From assembly GCA_964481185.1 (NCBI GenBank), contig CAYZSY010000023.1, forward strand, positions 1 to 6,997: 6,997 nucleotides of DNA, written 5' to 3'. The notes beneath the pieces were generated by a model. It was not told where the DNA came from. It saw only the letters and a program-made list of their open reading frames with translations, and made no database searches. The translations under genes were made by a program, and so were the position numbers. Each line of letters opens with the position of its first letter. Within the stretch, counting starts at the first letter, position 1. This stretch comes from JAOAJC01 sp964481185. Its GTDB lineage: Archaea > Nanobdellota > Nanobdellia > Pacearchaeales > GW2011-AR1. Of this stretch, positions 1 to 4,029 are shown piece after piece.

Positions 1-1
1 T

Positions 2-124
2 ATAATTGAAAGAATGATAGAAGATGATTTAGAGATTAACGAAAAGACCAAAAAAGAAATAAATGAAGCAAAAAGAGGGAAGAGCGTTTCCCATGCAGAA
101 GTTAAAAAAAGATTTGGTTTATAA
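2..124 (+). CDS. RelB-like antitoxin, C-terminal part (cut by window edge)
   Basis: The frame is open from the window edge and encodes about 40 residues ending in S-V-S-H-A-E-V-K-K-R-F-G-L before TAA. The preceding stretch is charged and helical (ERMIEDDLEINEKTKKEIN). The ending resembles the tail of short RelB/Phd-type antitoxins, where 'SHEEVKK' precedes the stop. Its TAA shares one base with the ATG of the next gene (TAATG), the tight translational coupling typical of toxin-antitoxin pairs. The expected role is to bind and neutralise the adjacent RelE-like toxin and repress the shared promoter. The DNA-binding N-terminus and the promoter lie outside the window, so the antitoxin class cannot be fixed. 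The call rests on the tail motif plus the coupled toxin. Confidence 0.7.
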   Translation: MIERMIEDDLEINEKTKKEINEAKRGKSVSHAEVKKRFGL

Positions 125-372
125 TGTTTCAAATAGACTGGAAAGAGAACGCAATTGAAAATTTGGATAAACTCGAGCCGTCAATTTCTAAGAGAATTGT
201 TAAAAAAGTCGATGAGCTAATAAATAATCCTTTTTCAAAGGACATAAAACGATTGAAAGGTTCTGATTGCTTTCGTTTGAGGGTGGGAGATTACAGAATA
301 ATTTTTTCTATTGAGAAGAATCTAATAACTATTTTAAAGGTAGGGCATAGAAAGAATATTTATGAAAGCTGA
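124..372 (+). CDS. RelE/ParE-superfamily toxin
   Basis: This complete 82-residue protein has the usual length for an archaeal RelE. The N-terminal strand MFQIDWKENAIENLDKL is followed by an amphipathic helical hairpin (residues 18-35), then the conserved core R43-L-K-G, F-R-L-R-V-G-D-Y-R-I-I-F (50-61) and the last strand with K-V-G-H-R-K-N-I-Y (72-80). These are the basic residues and the terminal Tyr expected in RelE-type mRNA interferases, which cleave mRNA in the ribosomal A site. By family, the product would arrest translation when the unstable antitoxin is degraded. ATG is the only sensible start: it overlaps the antitoxin stop by one base, so translation is probably coupled. The gene is intact, with no frameshift. 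ParE-like gyrase inhibition or an inactive homologue cannot be excluded from sequence alone. Confidence 0.88.
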   Translation: MFQIDWKENAIENLDKLEPSISKRIVKKVDELINNPFSKDIKRLKGSDCFRLRVGDYRIIFSIEKNLITILKVGHRKNIYES

Positions 373-374
373 AT

Positions 375-379
375 AAAAA
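375..379 (-). terminator. Oligo-T stop after the KaiC-family gene
   Basis: Immediately after the TAG stop of the - strand ATPase gene the RNA-like strand reads GTTTTTATTC. Archaeal transcription commonly ends on such short U-tracts without a hairpin. The run sits in the 7-nt gap between two convergent genes, where a terminator is useful. No hairpin was seen. Five T in AT-rich DNA is weak evidence alone. Confidence 0.4.
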
Positions 380-1282
380 CTATGTAAGCTTGAACCCGAC
401 ATTCCTTTCTCTTGTCAAAATCTTATCAGTTATGAATATGCCTTTCTTTGAGATTATTTTCATCTCAACAATCTTCTTCTTGAAAGCAGAGCCCCGCATC
501 TTTAATATTTCAATAGCAGAACTTCTTAATCCAGAATCATAAATTACATTATAAATATCAACAATCCCGTCGGAAAGGAACGAAACCGCTTCTCCCTCTT
601 CCTTATACGTTGCTCCGATATGTGTTGGGGCTGAAACCTCTCTTACAAGAAAAGTAGTCATGTTATTCTTTTCAAGATATCTGAAAAGCTGCTCCATATA
701 TATTCTGAACCTTGATTCCTGCCCTGAAAATGCAGATGCTATCGAGGTCAAAGAATCTAAAACAACAAAATCCGGCTTAAAATCTCTAGGAAACAGCACA
801 GGATCAACCTCTATTAAAAGCTCTTTTTTAGCAGCACTCAAAAGCGCTTCAACGCTTCTCGAAATATCAAGAGCATCAAATCTTGTTATTCTCAAAAGCC
901 CTTTCTTAATATACTCGTCAACAGGCCAGCCCAAAAGATGCATGTGCTCAATAAGGCGATCTTCAGGCTCCTCAAAGCTCATATAAAGGCACTTCGCCCC
1001 TTTCTTGCAAAGTTCTGCTTCAGTTGCAAGACAAAAAATGGTTTTCCCGCTTCCAGGTCCTCCTTCTATAAGAACAGAAGAGCCTCTTGGAATTCCATAT
1101 CCCTCTTCAAATAATTTATCAAATCCTTTTAATCCTGTTTTGACAAATTTGTCTGCTTCCTGAAATTGTTTTTTTCTCAATTTCCTCTCCTTACCCCTGG
1201 TTTTATCTGATTTCCTAGACTTGCCCTTGTGTGCTTTATGCCTCTTATTTACGCTTTTTTTCATTCTCTTTTTCACACCCAT
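380..1282 (-). CDS. KaiC/GvpD/RAD55-family ATPase with basic N-terminal tail
   Basis: This is a 300-residue, single-domain RecA-fold ATPase (COG0467-like). Residues 1-45 are extremely Lys/Arg-rich and probably disordered. The core starts at VKTGLKGFDKLFEEGYGIPRG, the classic KaiC entry. Walker A is GGPGSGKT (74-81), the paired catalytic glutamates are in SFEEPEDR (E104, E105), Walker B is FVVLDS (172-177), and KMRGS (261-265) matches the KaiC 'KMRG' turn. Because the glutamates are present, ATP hydrolysis is likely, unlike archaellum ArlH-type relatives thought to bind ATP without turnover. It follows the membrane-protein gene by 14 nt on the same strand, so co-transcription is probable. A TTTAAATA element lies about 20 nt upstream of the ATG but is also the coding end of the previous gene. 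Met7, with AAGAG before it, is an alternative start. It is not Kai-clock KaiC, which has two ATPase domains. The substrate or partner is unknown; adjacency suggests the tail of the upstream membrane protein. Confidence 0.88.
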   Translation of the reverse strand: MGVKKRMKKSVNKRHKAHKGKSRKSDKTRGKERKLRKKQFQEADKFVKTGLKGFDKLFEEGYGIPRGSSVLIEGGPGSGKTIFCLATEAELCKKGAKCLYMSFEEPEDRLIEHMHLLGWPVDEYIKKGLLRITRFDALDISRSVEALLSAAKKELLIEVDPVLFPRDFKPDFVVLDSLTSIASAFSGQESRFRIYMEQLFRYLEKNNMTTFLVREVSAPTHIGATYKEEGEAVSFLSDGIVDIYNVIYDSGLRSSAIEILKMRGSAFKKKIVEMKIISKKGIFITDKILTRERNVGFKLT

Positions 1283-1296
1283 ACATTAGTTTTTAG

Positions 1297-2298
1297 CTAT
1301 TTAAACTTTTTATTTTTTGAAACCTTTCGCCCAATATGTCTCTTAGTCCTAGATATTCTCAGCTTTTTTCTTCTTAAAATAGTTCTCACTTTTGTTACAC
1401 TCTCTGTTTTCTCTCTATCTTTTATAACATTGTCCTTGGAAGGCTTAAGCTTCTCAACTCTTACCATCTCCTCCTTAACAAGCGGAATCTGTCTTTCCAC
1501 ATCAAGCATCATTTCTTTATAGCGTTTCAGCTTCGTCTCAAACTCAAATTCTGAAATCTTTCCCTGCTCAAAATATTTCTTTTGAATTTCTTTTATAAGA
1601 GAATTGAGTGCTTCTCTCTGTGCAAAAAGATTATTCATTTTTCTCTTTAAAATAGTTCTCCTAATTGCTCTCCATGAAGCATTTAGAACAACAAGAGTTA
1701 CAACAACAATTATCAAGATATACTTCCAATTGCCAATCACAAAATTTTTTAAAGTTCTTGCCTGCTCCTTATAAAAGACATTCAGCGCACTCTGTCGTGC
1801 TTGTATATCCAGCATCTCCTTATAGCCATCATCTATAAGCGAAATTGTCTCCTCAAATCTCTCTCCATTGAACGAAGCAATAATTTTATTATACGTTCCG
1901 TCAAATTCAGAGAGATTTGTTGTTTGGCTAATCTCGTTGTAAGAGTCTATAAAAACTTTTAATTCGTCGCTTGCTTTCAGGGCATCATCTCTTATTGTGC
2001 AAACTTCAATAAGATATTCGTTTATCTTTGTATAATCAGATATTCCTTTTACAACATAAGATTGTTTTGCGTCATAAAGCTGAACCCCTGAAACATAAGA
2101 CTCGTTTGCCCTAACAACAGATATGTTCTTTGATATCATCTCATCAAGGCACACCTCTGCTTTTGCTATATTCTCCTTTGCTTGTATCGACTCATTGCTT
2201 ACAACAGAGGCAGAAGCCCCCGGAAAAGTAGATATAGTTATAACTGATGCAGCTAGCATAGAGAAGATAACTGCAAATAAAATCAGCTTATTCTCCAT
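1297..2298 (-). CDS. Single-span membrane protein with coiled-coil cytoplasmic tail; mini-paralogue of the giant surface protein
   Basis: This 333-residue protein belongs to no named family I recognise. Residues 4-23 are hydrophobic and followed by GASA-S, so residues 1-30 read as a signal peptide (or anchor). Residues 35-185 form a helical, outward-facing region with four N-x-S/T sequons (N35, N58, N65, N128). A strong membrane span follows at about 187-207 (WKYILIIVVVTLVVL), then basic residues marking the inside. Residues 228-279 contain a helix-turn-helix hairpin with YFEQGKISEFEFETKLKRY. Residues 281-333 are a highly basic tail. The order (helical juxtamembrane region, span, hairpin motif) repeats that of the C-terminal third of the giant protein at 4017-6997. 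The start is supported by GAGGTG four nt before the ATG. A KaiC-type ATPase follows after 14 nt, suggesting a functional pair. A structural or sensory role is inference. Confidence 0.8.
   Translation of the reverse strand: MENKLILFAVIFSMLAASVITISTFPGASASVVSNESIQAKENIAKAEVCLDEMISKNISVVRANESYVSGVQLYDAKQSYVVKGISDYTKINEYLIEVCTIRDDALKASDELKVFIDSYNEISQTTNLSEFDGTYNKIIASFNGERFEETISLIDDGYKEMLDIQARQSALNVFYKEQARTLKNFVIGNWKYILIIVVVTLVVLNASWRAIRRTILKRKMNNLFAQREALNSLIKEIQKKYFEQGKISEFEFETKLKRYKEMMLDVERQIPLVKEEMVRVEKLKPSKDNVIKDREKTESVTKVRTILRRKKLRISRTKRHIGRKVSKNKKFK
1462..1617 (-). other. Cytoplasmic 'YF-x-K/G' helical hairpin motif, copy in the mini-protein
   Basis: Residues 228-279 of the 333-residue membrane protein match a pattern found twice in the giant surface protein: a charged helix with L-x-x-L-x-K-x-x-Q, then a-a-YF-E-x-(K/G)-x-I-S-x-x-E-(Y/F), then a second helix with Y-x-x-x-(L/M)-x-(E/D)-(V/I)-E. 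The turn resembles the spacing of SHOCT-type short C-terminal domains ('G-x-I-t-x-E-E-F'), but I cannot establish homology. It lies directly inside the membrane. Confidence 0.55.
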
Positions 2299-2302
2299 TT
2301 TT

Positions 2303-2308
2303 CACCTC
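2303..2308 (-). promoter_or_regulatory. Strong Shine-Dalgarno GAGGTG for the mini-protein gene
   Basis: On the - strand GAGGTG is followed by AAAA and the ATG at 2298. It matches the anti-SD of archaeal 16S rRNA and decides the start codon. It implies that this gene is translated from a leadered transcript, unlike the ATPase gene upstream. Confidence 0.65.
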
Positions 2309-2341
2309 TTGTTTTATCATTACTAATACGCCATTTCTCTG

Positions 2342-2357
2342 AATAAGCCCGCTTATT
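2342..2357. repeat. 7-bp inverted repeat AATAAGC-cc-GCTTATT
   Basis: Perfect 7-bp arms with a 2-bp centre lie between the tRNA gene and the start of the mini-protein gene, about 45 nt before that ATG. It could be an operator or a small hairpin in the leader of the downstream transcript. No clear TATA box was found next to it, so the function is open. Confidence 0.4.
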
Positions 2358-2387
2358 TTCTTAACAATTTCTTCAGCAGTCTTTATT

Positions 2388-2392
2388 AAAAA
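2388..2392 (-). terminator. TTTTT stop behind the tRNA gene
   Basis: Eight nt after the discriminator base the tRNA strand reads CACTTTTTAATAAAG. A T5 run directly downstream of a tRNA is a typical archaeal termination signal and supports the tRNA being its own transcription unit. Confidence 0.5.
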
Positions 2393-2400
2393 GTGGGGTG

Positions 2401-2488
2401 CGCTGCGGCTGGGAATCGAACCCAGAGTTCTTCTTGAGAGAAGATCCAGTTCATCAGACTGGCGCCTTACCATTGAGGCTACCGCAGC
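2401..2488 (-). tRNA. Class II tRNA (Ser/Leu-type body) with anticodon read as GAU
   Basis: A full cloverleaf of 88 nt including the discriminator can be drawn. The acceptor is GCTGCGG/CCGCAGC (7 perfect pairs), then TA. The D-arm is GCCT-CAATGGTA-AGGC. The anticodon stem CCAGT/ACTGG encloses the loop CTGATGA. The long variable arm TCTTCT-CTCA-AGAAGA is followed by ACT. The T-arm is CTGGG-TTCGATT-CCCAG, and the discriminator is G. CCA is not encoded. In the 7-nt loop the anticodon falls on GAT (GAU), nominally Ile, but the long variable arm, G73 and G37 are unlike tRNA-Ile, which needs A37 for t6A. Archaeal Ser tRNAs have G73 and often G37 with NGA anticodons; a Leu GAG loop (CTGAGGA) is one base away. 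C follows the D-stem where A14 is expected. It is probably a Ser-like tRNA with an altered anticodon, or a non-decoding derivative. The leader has GGGGG and the trailer CCCC, which could extend the acceptor helix in the precursor. Confidence 0.85.
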
Positions 2489-2518
2489 ATCATCCCCCGC
2501 TAAATAATTATAAGAAAG

Positions 2519-2528
2519 ATTTAAATAT
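2519..2528 (-). promoter_or_regulatory. TATA box of the tRNA gene
   Basis: The - strand reads ATATTTAAAT, centred about 35 nt upstream of the mature tRNA 5' end. Initiation about 25 nt downstream would leave a leader of roughly 10 nt, to be removed by RNase P. A second AT-rich stretch (TTATAATTATTTA, 2501-2513) is closer but would place initiation inside the tRNA. Confidence 0.55.
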
Positions 2529-2531
2529 GTG

Positions 2532-2545
2532 CTGTCATTAGACAG
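2532..2545. repeat. 5-bp hairpin CTGTC-atta-GACAG
   Basis: A perfect 5-bp stem with a 4-nt loop lies between the tRNA relic and the tRNA TATA box. It may be a small barrier or regulatory site for tRNA transcription. It is short enough to be chance. Confidence 0.25.
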
Positions 2546-2552
2546 ATTATCA

Positions 2553-2588
2553 TCTTGAGAGAAGAATCTTACCCTTGAGGCTGCATCA
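2553..2588 (-). pseudogene. Degenerate partial copy of the neighbouring tRNA, lacking the anticodon arm
   Basis: About 110 nt upstream of the tRNA the same strand repeats pieces of it in the same order. GATGC (leader junction plus first acceptor bases) comes first, then AGCCTCAAGGGTAAG (14 of 15 identical to the D-arm), then TCTTCTCTCAAGA (13 of 13 identical to the variable arm). Between the last two blocks the real tRNA has 21 nt (the whole anticodon arm) and the copy has 2. Six nt of the 5' acceptor strand are also missing, and there is no T-arm or 3' acceptor. It cannot fold as a tRNA. The likely origin is local duplication followed by deletion. Confidence 0.7.
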
Positions 2589-2645
2589 AAAGCCTCTTTA
2601 TTATTTTTATTAACATTTGTCATCCTTGTCGCCATCGTCTTATTC

Positions 2646-2658
2646 TCAATCTTCATCT
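2646..2658. repeat. 13-bp direct repeat, left copy (TCAATCTTCATCT)
   Basis: Identical to 4017-4029. Both copies begin exactly at a - strand stop codon and encode the shared tail D-E-D-stop (RDED here, KDED in the giant protein). Together they bracket the ATPase gene and its promoter. Confidence 0.5.
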
Positions 2659-3947
2659 CTGCCTCCCTGAATCAGCAGCCATTTCCACATAGGAACAAAC
2701 TCAATGCCTTTTTCTTTTTTCTCAACATTCTTAGTTATAATGATTAATTTTTCAACTTTTTTACCGAATTTATCCTTAAATTCTCCAAGTCCTGAAATCT
2801 CCCTTTCAGCTATCTCGTCTGAATAACTAACATTTATACCTATCAGTTTGTCTCTGTTTTTAACAACAAAATCTACCTCACCACGACCCTCCCAATAATA
2901 AACATTATCCATCTTTCTTTTCAACTCGACAGAGACAATATTCTCCGCCAGCTTTCCAGAATCTTTTGAAAATTTAAAACTAACTGCGTTCCTTAACCCA
3001 TTATCAATGCAATATATCTTTGACGATTTTGCTTTCTGTTCTTTTAACGAGAATGAAAAATGTCCATTCAGAAAAAATATATACGACTCAATATAAAAAG
3101 AAATGTAATCTTTAATGCTGTCATAAGATATTCCTAGAGAATTTCTCAAATTTCTAGATGAAATCTTGCTAGTAAAATTAGTTATTATAAACAAGGCTAA
3201 ATCTCGGACCTTCTCACTGTTTATGTTATGCCTGCTTATAATGTCTTTATATAATATGTCATCAAAATACTGCTTCAATATCTTGAACTTAAATTCCTCT
3301 CTCGCAAAGAAAATTTCTGGAAATCCGCCTTTCTCAAAATATTCGTTCAGTGCGCCAAAAATCTGGTATTTTATTTTTTCACTAATAACTCCTTTTCTAA
3401 TCAGTTCCCTATTTACTAAAATGCCTTTGAATGCTACATACTCGCTAAAACTTAAAGGAAATACCTCAAAAGTGAGGTTTCTGCCAGTTAAAAGAGTTGA
3501 ATATTCTCTCCTTAGAAGGTAAGAGCAAGAGCCAGAAACTACAAACTTGCAATTTTCTCTTAAGTCATATTTTTTTCTTATCCATGATTCCCAATTTTCT
3601 TTCTTGTGTATTTCATCAATAAAAACGTACGCCTTTTCTTCTGGATTGAGCAAGCTCCTATAAGTAGAATAAATATCTTCCAAAGAATCTTCATTAAATT
3701 TAGGGTCATCAAGATTTACAAACAACACCTGTCGCGAATTAACCCCTTTAGAGAATAAGGCATCAATCATCTGGTACATTAATGTGCTTTTCCCAGACCG
3801 CCTTACTCCTAATACAACAGTTACCTCCCTTATATTTATTGAATTTATCAGAGATTGGTACTTTTTCCTTGGCTTGCCACTTAGCTCTCTAATTAACTCC
3901 ATATTCTCCCACCATGGGTTCCATTCAGATAATTTACTTAGTTCCAT
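2646..3947 (-). CDS. AAA_14/DUF4143-type ATPase
   Basis: At 433 residues this is full length for the family. An N-terminal lead is followed by Walker A GVRRSGKST (47-55), VLFVNLDDP (74-82), Walker B AYVFIDEIH (106-114, D111/E112), sensor 1 FVVSGSCS (135-142) and LTGR (153-156), a likely arginine finger or sensor. The second half is DUF4143-like: GGFPE (207-211), DIISRH (235-240), a winged-helix-like region around NLRNSLGISYDSIKDY (266-281), then the nuclease-like fold with ENIVSVEL (335-342) and GRGEVDFVV (354-362). Where relatives carry E-x-K this one has INVSY (371-375), so the nuclease site appears dead. These ATPases are common, scattered and often mobile in archaea; their role is unsettled. 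The start is backed by a TATA box centred about 28 nt upstream, which implies a leaderless mRNA. The TATA box sits within a large inverted repeat. The product is cytoplasmic by sequence. Confidence 0.9.
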   Translation of the reverse strand: MELSKLSEWNPWWENMELIRELSGKPRKKYQSLINSINIREVTVVLGVRRSGKSTLMYQMIDALFSKGVNSRQVLFVNLDDPKFNEDSLEDIYSTYRSLLNPEEKAYVFIDEIHKKENWESWIRKKYDLRENCKFVVSGSCSYLLRREYSTLLTGRNLTFEVFPLSFSEYVAFKGILVNRELIRKGVISEKIKYQIFGALNEYFEKGGFPEIFFAREEFKFKILKQYFDDILYKDIISRHNINSEKVRDLALFIITNFTSKISSRNLRNSLGISYDSIKDYISFYIESYIFFLNGHFSFSLKEQKAKSSKIYCIDNGLRNAVSFKFSKDSGKLAENIVSVELKRKMDNVYYWEGRGEVDFVVKNRDKLIGINVSYSDEIAEREISGLGEFKDKFGKKVEKLIIITKNVEKKEKGIEFVPMWKWLLIQGGRDED

Positions 3948-3950
3948 ATT

Positions 3951-3962
3951 ACGTTATAACGT
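3951..3962. promoter_or_regulatory. 12-bp palindrome ACGTTATAACGT at the ATPase start
   Basis: A perfect self-complementary 12-mer lies 4-15 nt upstream of the ATPase ATG, between TATA box and expected initiation site. Its right half shares AACGT with the larger inverted repeat, so ACGTT/AACGT occurs three times within 38 bp. This is a plausible repressor site. Confidence 0.5.
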
Positions 3963-3988
3963 AGCATTTGGTATATAAATGCTACGTT
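3958..3988. promoter_or_regulatory. 12-bp inverted repeat, 7-bp spacer, enclosing the ATPase TATA box
   Basis: The arms AACGTAGCATTT and AAATGCTACGTT are perfect reverse complements around GGTATAT. On the - strand the centre reads TTTATATAC (3971-3979), a good archaeal TATA box whose centre lies about 28 nt before the ATG. A dimeric regulator on the repeat would block TBP directly. As RNA the repeat would also form a 12-bp hairpin 28 nt after the stop of the giant gene, so it could additionally mark that transcript's 3' end, although no U-run follows. Confidence 0.65.
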
Positions 3989-4016
3989 CCAGTGTAACCT
4001 CATTTTCTCTAAATAA

Positions 4017-4029
4017 TCAATCTTCATCT
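4017..4029. repeat. 13-bp direct repeat, right copy (TCAATCTTCATCT)
   Basis: Matches 2646-2658 without mismatch. It contains the stop codon of the giant surface protein and its last codons. Chance alone could give a 13-mer pair in a 7-kb AT-rich window; the coincidence with two neighbouring stop codons is what makes it notable. Confidence 0.5.

Noticed and set aside
660..986. Open frames on the + strand inside the - strand genes (for example 660-986, 3166-3522, 4990-5343)
   Set aside because: Each lies wholly within a well-supported gene on the other strand, has no recognisable domain and shows only the composition expected of an antisense shadow.
1297..1310. TTTAAATA as a dedicated promoter for the KaiC-type gene
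   Set aside because: It encodes the last residues and stop of the upstream gene (K-F-K-stop) and would place initiation inside the coding region for the Met1 start. It would only fit if translation starts at Met7, so I mention it but do not call it.
2401..2488. tRNA-Ile with a small intron in the variable region
   Set aside because: The extra bases form a clean TCTTCT/AGAAGA stem of a class II variable arm, and no bulge-helix-bulge with 3-nt bulges can be drawn. G37 and G73 also argue against Ile.
2401..2588. tRNA plus fragment as att sites of an integrated element
   Set aside because: Integration usually duplicates the 3' part of a tRNA (T-arm and acceptor). The fragment contains D-arm and variable arm only, and no integrase lies between the copies.
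2577..2596. GAGGCT/AGCCTC hairpin as terminator of the ATPase gene
   Set aside because: The 6-bp stem with 8-nt loop is not followed by a T-run on the - strand, and one arm is simply the D-arm sequence of the tRNA relic.
2288..2656. A 122-codon open frame on the - strand, overlapping the end of the ATPase gene and the start of the mini-protein gene, with GGGAGG before its ATG
   Set aside because: It runs straight through the tRNA and its relic; the middle of the translation is tRNA-derived (SRRTLGSIPSRSA). The apparent Shine-Dalgarno is the Gly-Gly codons of the ATPase. No domain is visible. I treat it as spurious.
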